Source: Merdimonas sp963929015 (GTDB taxonomy: Bacteria; Bacillota; Clostridia; Lachnospirales; Lachnospiraceae). Taken from it: a stretch of 64,000 nucleotides of DNA. The translations under genes were made by a program, and so were the position numbers. Location of the stretch: NCBI RefSeq assembly GCF_963929015.1, contig NZ_CAWVHE010000003.1, positions 1 to 64,000 on the forward strand. Direction: 5' to 3'. Positions 1 through 8,477 of the stretch are shown here, piece after piece (position 1 is the stretch's first letter; the number at the start of each line of letters is the position of its first letter). A model generated the notes under the pieces. That model did no database searches and was not told the DNA's origin. It saw only the letters and a program-made list of their open reading frames with translations.

Positions 1-448
1 ACACTAGATCGCGTGTTAGACCATCGACGAGGTGGAGGCAATGGAACCCATCAAGATCGACCAGGTGGTGATCGGTTCCTGTACCAACCGGAAGAATGGA
101 AGACATGCGTAAGGCAGCGGCCATCCTGAAAGGCCATACAGTGCACAGGGATGTACGCGTTATGGTTGTTCCCGCAACCCAGAAGATTTATAAGCAGTGT
201 GTGGACGAAGGTCTGGTAGACATTTTTGTGGACGCAGGTTGTGCGGTGACTACGCCAAGCTGCGGGCCCTGTATGGGAGGCCATATGGGAGTCATGGGCC
301 GCAGGAGAGAAATGCGTGTCTACCACCAACCGTAACTTTGTCGGCCGTATGGGCCATGTGGATTCCCTGATCTATCTTGCGTCACCGGAAGTGGCGGCTG
401 CAGAGCGCGATCGCAGGTTATATTTGCAAATCCGGAGAAAGTAGGTGA
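1..448 (+). pseudogene. leuC: 3-isopropylmalate dehydratase large subunit, C-terminal part, frameshifted
   Basis: Fragments in successive frames match the C-terminal part of LeuC, the aconitase-family subunit that isomerises 2- and 3-isopropylmalate in leucine synthesis. Visible are the IDQVVIGSCTN segment, MEDMRKAAAIL, the PSCGPCMGGHMG region with a cluster-ligand cysteine, and a final GYICKSGE followed by a stop at 446-448, 6 bases before leuD. Reading needs frame changes near base 90 (an extra c between aac and gga), near 297 (an extra g after atg) and at about 406 (an extra c). All three are single-base insertions within 450 bases of the window edge, so poor sequence at a contig end is more likely than true decay, especially as leuD is intact. 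The N-terminal two thirds lie outside the window. Confidence 0.85.
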
Positions 449-454
449 CAGATC

Positions 455-946
455 ATGAGAGCGGCAGGACATGTATTTAAATATGGAGACAATGTAGATA
501 CAGATGTGATCATTCCGGCAAGATACTTAAATTCTTTTGATGCAAAAGAACTGGCAAGTCATGCCATGGTGGATATTGATCCGGATTTCGTAAAGAAGGT
601 GCAGCCCGGAGATATCATCGTGGCAAATAAAAATTTCGGCTGCGGCTCTTCCAGAGAGCATGCGCCTCTGTGCCTCAAAACGGCAGGGGTAAGCTGTATC
701 ATCGCAGAGACCTTTGCAAGAATCTTCTATCGCAATGCGATCAACATCGGCCTTCCTATCATTGAATGTCCGGAGGCGGCAAAAGGGATCGAGGCCGGCG
801 ATGAGGTGGAAGTAGATTTTGACAGCGGCAGGATCTATGACCGTACCAAAGGAACCGAGTATCAGGGACAGGCCTTCCCGGAATTTATGCAGAAGCTGAT
901 CGCTGCAGGCGGTCTGGTAAATTATACGAACAGTAAGAAAAAGTAA
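455..946 (+). CDS. leuD: 3-isopropylmalate dehydratase small subunit
   Basis: LeuD pairs with LeuC to form isopropylmalate isomerase in the leucine pathway. The 163-residue protein has the normal length of the short LeuD type and shows the swivel-domain signatures NVDTDVIIPARYL near the N-terminus and NFGCGSSREHAP, which contacts the substrate carboxylates. It starts 6 bases after the leuC stop, so the two are co-transcribed. The reading frame is intact, unlike its neighbour. Confidence 0.96.
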   Translation: MRAAGHVFKYGDNVDTDVIIPARYLNSFDAKELASHAMVDIDPDFVKKVQPGDIIVANKNFGCGSSREHAPLCLKTAGVSCIIAETFARIFYRNAINIGLPIIECPEAAKGIEAGDEVEVDFDSGRIYDRTKGTEYQGQAFPEFMQKLIAAGGLVNYTNSKKK

Positions 947-977
947 GATAAAATAAGAGATAAAAGAGGGTAATGGT

Positions 978-2255
978 ATGAGGGAGCAAAAAGGAAATGC
1001 GGCGGCGCTGCTGCCGATCGGTATATTTCTGGTGATTTTTCTGGGATCAGGGATCGTAACCGGAGACTTCTACGCCATGCCGGCCATCGTCGCATTTCTG
1101 ATCGCTTTGCTGGCGGCATTTTTGCAGCACCGGGAACTGGGATTCCAGGAAAAGATCGCGATCATATCCAAAGGCGTAGGCGATGAAAATATCATCACCA
1201 TGAGCCTGATCTTTTTAAGCGCCGGGGCCTTCTCCGGGGCAGTAACTGCTGCCGGCGGCGTGGACAGCACCGTGAATCTGGGATTGTCTGTCCTGCCTGC
1301 CCACATCGCGGTGGTGGGGCTCTTTGTGATCGGCTGCTTTATATCGGTTTCCATGGGAACTTCGATGGGAACCATTGCGGCTCTTGCGCCGATTGCGGCA
1401 GGGATCAGCGAGAAGACCGGATTTGCCATGGCGATCTGCATCGGAGCGGTAGTCTGCGGCGCTATGTTTGGCGACAATCTGTCCATGATCTCGGACACCA
1501 CCATTGCGGCGGTGAAGACCCAGGGGTGCGAGATGAAGGACAAGTTCCGGGAAAATTTTAAGATCGTGCTGCCGGCAGCGATCCTTACTATCGTCATTTT
1601 CTGGGCAGTAACCAGAAACGGAAGTTTTCAGATGACCGAGGAGCTGCCCTATCATGTGCTGCAGGTGATCCCCTATCTGGTGGTGCTGGTAGGGGCGCTG
1701 ATCGGGATTAACGTGTTTGTGGTCCTGGTCACAGGAACAGTGCTTTCCCTGGTCATTGGCGTGGGCACGGGCAGTCTGGCCGCAGGGGAAATGTTTATCG
1801 CTGTGGGCGACGGTGTAACAGGGATGTATGATATTACGGTCATCTCTATCGTTGTGGCGTGTATTGTGTCTCTGGTAAGAGAATATGGCGGGATCCAGTT
1901 TATCCTGGATCTGATCCGCAGACGTATCCGCGGCCGGAGAGGCGCGGAAGCCGGGATTGCCGGACTTGCCCTTCTGGTGGATCTGTGTACGGCCAATAAC
2001 ACGGTGGCGATCGTGATGGCAGGGCCGATCGCAAAGGAGATCAGTGGGGAATTTCATGTGACAGGCAGGCGGTCCGCTTCTCTTCTGGATATCTTTACCT
2101 CCGTAGGACAGGGGCTGATCCCTTATGGCGCACAGCTGTTGTCTGCGGCCAGCCTGACCGGGCTGACGCCTTTTGAGATCCTGCCCTATCTGTACTATCC
2201 GGTATTGATGGGAGTCAGCGCAGTGTTGTTTATTATTTTTAAGAAAGCGGATTAA
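978..2255 (+). CDS. NhaC-family Na+/H+ antiporter-like membrane transporter
   Basis: A 425-residue hydrophobic protein with about ten to twelve predicted membrane segments. It carries the family-typical stretches SMGTSMGTIAALAPIA and GAMFGDNLSMISDTTIAA, seen in NhaC-type sodium/proton or related ion-coupled antiporters. The ion or solute cannot be fixed from sequence: some members exchange malate and lactate or act on amino acids. It lies 31 bases after leuD and 12 bases before thrC on the same strand, so it is probably part of one transcript with amino-acid synthesis genes. The start is chosen on AGAGGG just upstream. Confidence 0.85.
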   Translation: MREQKGNAAALLPIGIFLVIFLGSGIVTGDFYAMPAIVAFLIALLAAFLQHRELGFQEKIAIISKGVGDENIITMSLIFLSAGAFSGAVTAAGGVDSTVNLGLSVLPAHIAVVGLFVIGCFISVSMGTSMGTIAALAPIAAGISEKTGFAMAICIGAVVCGAMFGDNLSMISDTTIAAVKTQGCEMKDKFRENFKIVLPAAILTIVIFWAVTRNGSFQMTEELPYHVLQVIPYLVVLVGALIGINVFVVLVTGTVLSLVIGVGTGSLAAGEMFIAVGDGVTGMYDITVISIVVACIVSLVREYGGIQFILDLIRRRIRGRRGAEAGIAGLALLVDLCTANNTVAIVMAGPIAKEISGEFHVTGRRSASLLDIFTSVGQGLIPYGAQLLSAASLTGLTPFEILPYLYYPVLMGVSAVLFIIFKKAD

Positions 2256-2267
2256 GAGGGAAAGAAG

Positions 2268-3755
2268 ATGGAGCTGTATTATAAAAGTACGAGAAACTCA
2301 GATCTTCGGGTGAGCGCTTCCCGGGCGATTCTGACCGGGCTCGCCCCGGACGGCGGCCTGTTTGTGCCGGAAAGGATCCCGGCGCTTGAATTATCGCCTG
2401 TGGAACTGAAGTCCATGGACTATCATCAGATCGCTTATGCAGTGATGCAGAAGTTTTTGACGGATTATACGGAAGAGGAGCTTTGGGACTGCATCCGAAA
2501 GGCTTATGATGAAAAGTTTGACACCGAATGGATCGCGCCTCTTGTAAAGGCAGACGGCCGGTATTATCTGGAGCTGTTTCACGGAGCCACCATTGCATTT
2601 AAGGATATGGCTCTTTCCATCCTGCCCCATCTGATGACTGCGGCGGCGAAGAAGAATCACATAGACAAAAAGATTGTGATCCTGGCGGCAACTTCCGGTG
2701 ATACAGGAAAGGCTGCCATGGCGGGATTCGCGGATGTGGAAGGAACCCGGATCATTGTTTTTTATCCCCGGGACGGTGTTAGCAAGGTTCAGAAGCTCCA
2801 GATGGTGACGCAGAAGGGAAACAATGTAGATGTGGCGGCTATCCGGGGGAATTTTGACCAGGCTCAGAGCGGGGTCAAGGCAATGTTTGAGGACCGGCAG
2901 CTGGGGAAAGAGCTGGCAGAGCATGGATATCAGTTCTCCTCTGCCAATTCAATCAATATCGGCAGGCTGGTGCCGCAGATCGTTTATTATGTTCATGCTT
3001 ATGCAAGGCTTGTGGAGTATGGCGAGATCCGGCCGGGAGAGACGGTTAATCTTGTAGTCCCGACGGGAAATTTCGGAAATATCCTGGCGGCCTATTATGC
3101 GAAGCAGATGGGGTTGCCTTTTGGAAAGCTGATCTGTGCATCCAATGAAAACAAGGTGCTGTATGATTTCTTTGAAACCGGTGTGTATGACAGGAACCGG
3201 GCGTTTGTTCTGACTGCATCCCCGTCCATGGACATCCTGGTTTCCAGCAATCTGGAGCGGCTGATTTATCAGATCACGGGGGAGGACGCGCAGAAGACGG
3301 CGGAACGGATGAAGAGTCTTGGGGTTTCCGGCAGATATGGGATCACAGAAGAGATGAAGGAGAAACTGGCGGATTTTGACGCCGGATACGCAAGTGAAGC
3401 GCAGACAGCAGAAGAAATCCGTAAGGTCTATGAAAGAACCGGCTATGTGATCGATACACATACGGCTGTCGCTTCTTATGTCTGCAGGGAGTATGAGACG
3501 CGCACCGGCGACCGGCGCCCCTGTGTCATCGCATCTACGGCAAGTCCTTATAAATTTGCAAAAAGCGTGCTTTCAGCAATCAATCCGTCCCTGGAAGACA
3601 GGGATGAGATGGATCTTCTGGAGGAGATGCCGTCTGTGTCCGGCGTTGAGGCGCCGAAAGCGATCCGGGAGATCCGGGAGGCAGATATCCTGCATACCAC
3701 TGAGTGTGAGCCGGAAAATATGAAAGACACCGTAAAAACATTTTTGGGTCTTTAA
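2268..3755 (+). CDS. thrC: threonine synthase
   Basis: ThrC converts O-phospho-L-homoserine to L-threonine using pyridoxal phosphate. The 495-residue protein has the family start LYYKSTRN, the PLP-lysine motif HGATIAFKDMALSI (lysine near residue 110), SGDTGKAAMAGF for phosphate binding, and a PTGNFGNILAAY segment that holds the cofactor. Length fits the longer threonine synthase subgroup. It follows the NhaC-type gene by 12 bases. No T-box or other leader is visible directly in front, so it is presumably read from the upstream leucine genes. Confidence 0.96.
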   Translation: MELYYKSTRNSDLRVSASRAILTGLAPDGGLFVPERIPALELSPVELKSMDYHQIAYAVMQKFLTDYTEEELWDCIRKAYDEKFDTEWIAPLVKADGRYYLELFHGATIAFKDMALSILPHLMTAAAKKNHIDKKIVILAATSGDTGKAAMAGFADVEGTRIIVFYPRDGVSKVQKLQMVTQKGNNVDVAAIRGNFDQAQSGVKAMFEDRQLGKELAEHGYQFSSANSINIGRLVPQIVYYVHAYARLVEYGEIRPGETVNLVVPTGNFGNILAAYYAKQMGLPFGKLICASNENKVLYDFFETGVYDRNRAFVLTASPSMDILVSSNLERLIYQITGEDAQKTAERMKSLGVSGRYGITEEMKEKLADFDAGYASEAQTAEEIRKVYERTGYVIDTHTAVASYVCREYETRTGDRRPCVIASTASPYKFAKSVLSAINPSLEDRDEMDLLEEMPSVSGVEAPKAIREIREADILHTTECEPENMKDTVKTFLGL

Positions 3756-3798
3756 GGCATTTCAAATATTTCAACTGTTTAAAAGGCGAGATCCTTAC

Positions 3799-3827
3799 TT
3801 GACAATTTCAAAAAGAGGAAGTAAGAT
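3799..3827 (+). promoter_or_regulatory. promoter, TTGACA-17-TAAGAT
   Basis: A perfect -35 box (3799-3804) and a good -10 box (3822-3827) with 17-base spacing lie 44 bases after the thrC stop. The expected start is near 3834, upstream of the hairpin at 3877, so the transcript towards the MATE gene must pass that hairpin. Confidence 0.65.
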
Positions 3828-3876
3828 ATTTCTCGGAAAATATGTCGTGGATTTTTCCGGATTTTATCGTCTTTTC

Positions 3877-3917
3877 GCCACACAGCTATCAGAAACTGGT
3901 AACTGTGTGGCTTTTTT
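3877..3917 (+). terminator. intrinsic terminator or attenuator between thrC and the MATE gene
   Basis: Nine-base arms GCCACACAG (3877-3885) and CTGTGTGGC (3903-3911) are followed by six T residues. It can end thrC transcription. Because a strong promoter lies upstream of it (3799) and the MATE gene starts at 3971, it may instead work as an attenuator in the MATE leader. Confidence 0.8.
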
Positions 3918-3970
3918 GTGGCAATGACGAGTCAAAGTCCCGGAAGAACCTGGTAGAATACGGAGGAAAT

Positions 3971-5296
3971 ATGAACGAAAACTTTATGAAAGAAAAACCG
4001 GTGCTGCCTCTGATCCTGTCCATGTCCTTGCCTATGGTACTGTCCATGATGGTTAATTCTCTTTACAACATTGTGGACAGCTTTTTTGTGGCCCGGATCA
4101 GCGAGGATGCCATGACGGCGTTGTCATTGGTTTATCCGGTTCAGAACTTTATCAATGCCATTGCCATTGGGTTTGGCGTAGGCATGAATGCGGTGATCGC
4201 TCTGCATCTGGGGGCAGGAGATGAGAAAAAGGCAAATATGGCCGCAACACTGGGAACAGTGTTGTCCATGGTACACGCGGTGGTGCTGACGGTTGTGGGG
4301 ATTGTGATCATGCCGGGGTTCCTTCGGATGTTTACGTCCTCCCGGACAGTGATCGATCTGGGGATCCGGTATTCAACGATCGTCTTTCTGTTTACAACGG
4401 CGATTATGCTGGGACTGGTGTTTGAAAAAGTGTTTCAGGCAGTGGGGGCTATGAAGGTTACCATGGTGGGCCTTACCTGCGGATGCGTAGCCAATATCAT
4501 TCTGGATCCGGTGATGATCTTTGGGATCGGACCATTTCCGGCCATGGGCATCGAAGGGGCGGCGCTGGCCACGGGAATCGGTCAGGTGGTATCGCTGGCG
4601 ATCTACATTGGGGTGTATGTGTTCCGGCCCATCCGGGTGAAGATCAGCAGAAACTATGTGGCGCCGGAGAAATGGATGATCCTGCGGCTGTATGCCATCG
4701 GGATCCCGGCCACCTTAAACCTGGCGCTGCCGTCGCTTCTGATCTCGGCGCTCAATGCGATCCTTGCCGCTTATTCCCAGGTCTATGTGCTGGTGCTTGG
4801 CATCTACTATAAGCTGCAGACCTTCCTCTATCTGCCTGCCAATGGATTTGTCCAGGGAATGCGGCCCCTTGTGGGGTTCAATTACGGCGCCGGAGAAAAG
4901 GGCAGAGTCCGGAAGATCTACCGCATCGTCCTTGGGATGAGTGGAGTCATCATGCTTTTTGGGACGGTGATCTGTCTGGCTGTTCCCGGGCGGCTGATGG
5001 GGCTGTTTACACATAATCAGGAGACCATCCGTGCCGGAGAATCTGCCCTTCGCATTATCAGCGCAGGATTTGTAGTTTCCGCAGTGTCGGTCACATCTTC
5101 CGGAGCGCTGGAAGGCCTGGGGAAAGGCGTGCCGTCTCTTGTGATCTCTCTTTTCCGGTACGTCCTCATTATCATACCTGCCGCATTTTTCCTAAGCAGG
5201 AGCTTTGGGGCGGCCGGCGTATGGAACGCATTCTGGATCGCGGAAGCAGTGACTGCGATCGTGGCCTATCTGGTGTATCGGAAACATTCCAGGTAA
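3971..5296 (+). CDS. MATE family efflux transporter
   Basis: A 441-residue twelve-helix exporter of the multidrug and toxin extrusion family, which expels drugs or metabolites in exchange for Na+ or H+. The two-lobed MATE pattern is visible: an N-lobe with SLPMVLSMMVNSLYNIVDSFFVA and a C-lobe with LPANGFVQGMRPLVGFNYGAG. An in-frame start exists further upstream at 3842, but GGAGG at 3962-3966 and the MATE-like N-terminus (MNENFMKEKPVLPLILSMSLP) favour 3971. The region from 3842 to 3970 is a structured leader rather than coding. The substrate is unknown. Confidence 0.9.
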   Translation: MNENFMKEKPVLPLILSMSLPMVLSMMVNSLYNIVDSFFVARISEDAMTALSLVYPVQNFINAIAIGFGVGMNAVIALHLGAGDEKKANMAATLGTVLSMVHAVVLTVVGIVIMPGFLRMFTSSRTVIDLGIRYSTIVFLFTTAIMLGLVFEKVFQAVGAMKVTMVGLTCGCVANIILDPVMIFGIGPFPAMGIEGAALATGIGQVVSLAIYIGVYVFRPIRVKISRNYVAPEKWMILRLYAIGIPATLNLALPSLLISALNAILAAYSQVYVLVLGIYYKLQTFLYLPANGFVQGMRPLVGFNYGAGEKGRVRKIYRIVLGMSGVIMLFGTVICLAVPGRLMGLFTHNQETIRAGESALRIISAGFVVSAVSVTSSGALEGLGKGVPSLVISLFRYVLIIIPAAFFLSRSFGAAGVWNAFWIAEAVTAIVAYLVYRKHSR

Positions 5297-5454
5297 AGGA
5301 GCAGGATCATGGGGATGACTCTGGCAGATTCCTTCCGCTAAAAAAGAAAACAGGATTTGTGTGGCAGAGAAGAAAGATCCGGAGTATAATTTACCATATG
5401 ACAGAGCGTTTATGAATGGATAAGGAAGCAATACAGGGAGGAGAATAGAGAAGT

Positions 5455-5934
5455 ATGGGCAAGAAGGAAGAAAAGACGAATGTAATGCGGATCCTGGAAC
5501 AGAAAAAGATTGATTATGTGAGTCATAATTATGTGGAGACCGGAGCGGTCAGCGGCCTTGAAGTGGCGGCCGCCCTGGGGGAAGATCCCGACCGGGCGTT
5601 TAAGACGCTGGTAACGGTGGGAAAGACAAAGGAACATTATGTGTTTGTGGTTCCGGTGAGCAAAGAGCTGAATCTGAAGAAGGCGGCACAGTGTGTGGGC
5701 GAGAAGAGTATCGAGATGATCAAATCCAAAGAACTTCTTCCGCTTACGGGATATGTGCATGGGGGATGTTCTCCGATCGGGATGAAGAAACAGTTCGTGA
5801 CAGTCATTGATCAAAGCGCAGAAAATTTCGACAGGATCATGTTCAGCGCCGGGAAGATCGGATATCAGGTCGAGGTGCGTCTTTCGGATCTTCAAAAAGT
5901 TATCCGCTGTAAGCTTGGAGAGATCGCGGAGTAA
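5455..5934 (+). CDS. ybaK: Cys-tRNA(Pro) deacylase, YbaK/EbsC family
   Basis: The 159-residue protein belongs to the YbaK/EbsC trans-editing family, which hydrolyses cysteine wrongly loaded on tRNA(Pro). Seen: an N-terminal TNVMRILEQKKIDY, the FKTLV segment with the conserved lysine of the editing site, KKAAQCVGEKSIEM, and the GYVHGGCSPIGMKK glycine-rich motif. A good ribosome binding site (GGGAGGAG) precedes the start. The 158 bases upstream hold nothing clear beyond a TATAAT at 5385-5390 with a poor -35. The 6S RNA gene follows directly. Confidence 0.93.
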   Translation: MGKKEEKTNVMRILEQKKIDYVSHNYVETGAVSGLEVAAALGEDPDRAFKTLVTVGKTKEHYVFVVPVSKELNLKKAAQCVGEKSIEMIKSKELLPLTGYVHGGCSPIGMKKQFVTVIDQSAENFDRIMFSAGKIGYQVEVRLSDLQKVIRCKLGEIAE

Positions 5935-5970
5935 GAGAAAGGCGACAACGCGGAATCTTATGCAAGACAG

Positions 5971-5999
5971 TTGTAAAAAGCAGGTAAATGGGTTATAAT
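5971..5999 (+). promoter_or_regulatory. promoter of the 6S RNA gene, TTGTAA-17-TATAAT
   Basis: The -35 box TTGTAA (5971-5976) and a perfect -10 box TATAAT (5994-5999) are separated by 17 bases and place the start near 6006, exactly at the 5' strand of the 6S closing stem. Confidence 0.75.
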
Positions 6000-6005
6000 A
6001 TCTTT

Positions 6006-6196
6006 AGTGGAAACCTGGGATGTTCGATACCTCTCGTAATTTTGAACCTACAATACTTTAAACGGGACTCCTATATCTCTGTAATATGTCAGGCCTCCGA
6101 TTGTGCTAGTGGAAGGCAGAAAAGCAGATGCGGACACCCACCTAGCTGTGGCTAGGAGTCAAAATACGGGAAACGGCATTCCGGGGACTATACAAA
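6006..6196 (+). ncRNA. ssrS: 6S RNA
   Basis: A non-coding stretch of about 190 bases with the 6S layout. The closing stem pairs CCTGGGATG (about 6016-6024) with CATTCCGGG near 6178-6186, and the outer tails pair tagt with acta. Inside are the family's conserved blocks ACGGGACTCCT, GAAGGCAG and GCGGACACCCACCT with a small hairpin (cctagctgtggctagg). 6S RNA mimics an open promoter, binds housekeeping RNA polymerase and dampens transcription in stationary phase. It has its own promoter just upstream and a terminator just downstream. The call rests on recalled consensus and the visible pairing. Confidence 0.8.
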
Positions 6197-6203
6197 TGAT
6201 GAG

Positions 6204-6231
6204 GCAGCCGCTTGATGCGGCTGTCTTTTTT
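6204..6231 (+). terminator. intrinsic terminator of 6S RNA
   Basis: The stem GCAGCCGC (6204-6211) pairs with GCGGCTGT (6217-6224) across a 5-base loop, and a CTTTTTT run follows. Confidence 0.85.
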
Positions 6232-6254
6232 GTGTCGTGAAACGTCAGAGAGAT

Positions 6255-6283
6255 TCATATCGCCCGGCGATCTGTCATACGTT
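6255..6283 (+). promoter_or_regulatory. possible sigma-E type sporulation promoter
   Basis: TCATATC (6255-6261) and CATACGTT (6276-6283) with 14 bases between resemble the sigma-E boxes known from Bacillus mother-cell genes (about TCATATT and CATACAAT). The site lies 30 bases before the SpoIID-type gene, a class that is under sigma-E in Bacillus. Assignment is by eye. Confidence 0.45.
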
Positions 6284-6312
6284 AAAACGAGAGAGGACAG
6301 GGAGGGCGGCTC

Positions 6313-7677
6313 ATGTACAGTTGCAGAAAAAGGCGAAAAACATATAGGGCGCTCTGTTATATTCTGGCGCTTGGGATCTGCCTCCTTTTTACTGCAGGCC
6401 TGCAGTCGTCGCTTTCCGGGGCGGACAACCGGACCGGGCAGCAGGAAAAGGAGGAGGACGGTCCGGAAAGAAAAAGAGCGCGGCGGGAACCGGAAGAACA
6501 AAATGAAAGAACAAAGGAAGCAGGAGTCTCAAACCCCGATATCCGCGTACTGCTTTTAAGCACAGGTTATCAGAATGAAGCACATCCGGAGGTAAGCGTC
6601 TCCTCTGCATCCGGTCTGCAGATTACCTGTGCCGGGAAAACGGAAGAATGGCCGGCAGGGAAGATGTGGACAATCCGCCCGGATGACAGGAGATTGAAAG
6701 ACGGTGTGATCCGCCTGCAGGCAAAAGATGGCGGAGATCTTACGCTTGGAAGCATCGAGAGGGGCTGCGGACAGCCTTCTTACGGGGGGACGCTGGAACT
6801 CCTGGCTACGGCGGAGGGCATCGTTGTGATCAATGAACTGCCGGTGGAGACGTATCTTTGCCGGGTGGTTCCAAGTGAGATGCCGGCTTCCTATGAGCTG
6901 GAAGCTTTGAAAGCACAGGCGGTCTGCGCCAGAAGTTATGCGTACCGTCAGATGGAGTCTTACGGGTATCCGGAGTACCAGGCCCATGTCAATGACAGTA
7001 CGGATTATCAGGTCTATGGAAATTCAGCGGCCCAGGAGTCTTCGACCAGAGCGGTGGAAGAAACGGCCGGGCAGACGCTGTGTTACCGGGGAGAGATTGT
7101 AACGGCTTATTATTACTCCACTTCCTGCGGCCACACGACCAGTCTGGAAGCCTGGGGAACTGCCCCAAACGGGCAGAATCAGTATCTGCAGTCTGTGCAT
7201 GTGGGGGATGGAAAAGAAGATTATGAAAAAGATCTCCCCTGGTACCGGTGGGAGGCGAAGATTCCAATCCGGGTGCTCTCGGATCTGGCGGGGCTGAATC
7301 TTAGGCAGGATCTGGGGATGCTGACGGATGTGGAGGTGACCAGAAGAGGTCCGGGCGATGTGGCCCTTGCGGTTACTTTTACCGGGGAGAAAGGAAGCGC
7401 TGTCGTGGAAACGGAAAATAAGATCCGCAGGGCGTTTGGAGGAAGCGGGTACGAGATCACCAGGCAGGACGGGACCAGCGCTGCGTCAGGGAGTCTTCTG
7501 CCCAGCGCTTTTTTTACGGTCGAAAAAAACGGAGATACCTTTGTTGTCCGTGGCGGCGGATATGGACACGGCATTGGCATGAGTCAGAACGGAGCAAATG
7601 AGATGGCAAAAAAAGGAAAAAGCTGCCAGGAGATCCTGCAGCTTTTCTACCAGGGGACGGAAATCGTCAGCAACTGA
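6313..7677 (+). CDS. spoIID: SpoIID/LytB domain protein, stage II sporulation protein D
   Basis: SpoIID is a membrane-anchored lytic transglycosylase that trims septal peptidoglycan during engulfment. The 454-residue protein has one N-terminal membrane segment (about residues 14-35), a charged low-complexity linker, and then the SpoIID domain with LPVETYLCRVVPSEMPAS, LEALKAQAVCARSYAY, YYYSTSCGHTT and a C-terminal GGGYGHGIGMSQNGA motif. It is about 100 residues longer than Bacillus SpoIID, mostly because of the linker. The possible sigma-E promoter upstream supports a sporulation role. A vegetative SpoIID-domain amidase enhancer cannot be excluded. Confidence 0.85.
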   Translation: MYSCRKRRKTYRALCYILALGICLLFTAGLQSSLSGADNRTGQQEKEEDGPERKRARREPEEQNERTKEAGVSNPDIRVLLLSTGYQNEAHPEVSVSSASGLQITCAGKTEEWPAGKMWTIRPDDRRLKDGVIRLQAKDGGDLTLGSIERGCGQPSYGGTLELLATAEGIVVINELPVETYLCRVVPSEMPASYELEALKAQAVCARSYAYRQMESYGYPEYQAHVNDSTDYQVYGNSAAQESSTRAVEETAGQTLCYRGEIVTAYYYSTSCGHTTSLEAWGTAPNGQNQYLQSVHVGDGKEDYEKDLPWYRWEAKIPIRVLSDLAGLNLRQDLGMLTDVEVTRRGPGDVALAVTFTGEKGSAVVETENKIRRAFGGSGYEITRQDGTSAASGSLLPSAFFTVEKNGDTFVVRGGGYGHGIGMSQNGANEMAKKGKSCQEILQLFYQGTEIVSN

Positions 7678-7695
7678 ACTTGCCGGGAGCGGAAC

Positions 7696-8265
7696 TTAGC
7701 GGAACGTCAGACTGTCGTCGGTCATGGAATCGATGACGGCCAGAGATTCCAGATGGATGCCTGCGTCCCGGATTAGCGTTCCGCCCTGCTGAAATCCTTT
7801 TTCGATCACGATGCCTGCGCCTTCGATGGAAGCGCCTGCATCCCGGATCAGACTGATCAGTCCCATCAGGGCGCAGCCGTTGGCAAGAAAATCATCAATG
7901 ATCAGCACATGATCTTCCGGGCTTATAAATTTTTTGGATACGATCACGTCATAGACTTTTTTGTGAGTAAAAGACTCTACTTTTGTATGATAAATCTCAC
8001 CGTCAATGTTAATACTCTGGGCTTTTTTTGCAAATACTACCGGTACATGAAAGTACTGGGCCGCCAGGCAGGCGATCCCGATGCCGGAAGATTCGATGGT
8101 CAGGATCTTGGTGATCTTGTCGCTTGGGAACCGGCGGCGGAATTCTCTGCCGATCTCGTTGATCAGATCAATGTCCATCTGATGATTTAAAAAGCTGTCT
8201 ACCTTCAGTACATTGCCTGGCTTAACTACGCCATCTTTCAAAATCCGTTCTTTTAAAAGCTCCAT
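7696..8265 (-). CDS. xpt: xanthine phosphoribosyltransferase
   Basis: Xpt salvages xanthine to XMP with PRPP. The 189-residue protein has the usual Xpt length, the N-terminal MELLKERILKDG, a flexible-loop region and the PRPP-binding motif HVLIIDDFLANG near residues 119-130. It faces the SpoIID gene tail to tail with 18 bases between. A purine riboswitch is common before xpt in Firmicutes, but the roughly 200 bases upstream show no recognisable purine-aptamer sequence. Confidence 0.95.
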   Translation of the reverse strand: MELLKERILKDGVVKPGNVLKVDSFLNHQMDIDLINEIGREFRRRFPSDKITKILTIESSGIGIACLAAQYFHVPVVFAKKAQSINIDGEIYHTKVESFTHKKVYDVIVSKKFISPEDHVLIIDDFLANGCALMGLISLIRDAGASIEGAGIVIEKGFQQGGTLIRDAGIHLESLAVIDSMTDDSLTFR

Positions 8266-8477
8266 CTTTGTTTCCTTCCTTAGTAAGATTTTTGTGTTTA
8301 AGATATATACTAACGGATTGCCCGTGGTTTTTCAATAGACAAACCAGGAAAAATCGAGTAAAATGTAGGGAAGTATTAGCAAAGTATTCGCACAGATAAG
8401 GCGGATATTCCGGAAGAACGATCCCGGCGGCAGACCGTACGCAGGGATGGTTCCCGTCAGGATAACAGGTGAGAAGA

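Noticed and set aside
96..335. A separate 79-residue gene at the left edge
   Set aside because: It is the middle piece of frameshifted leuC, not an independent gene.
8266..8468. Purine riboswitch before xpt
   Set aside because: Expected by analogy, but I could not find the aptamer's conserved blocks on the minus strand.
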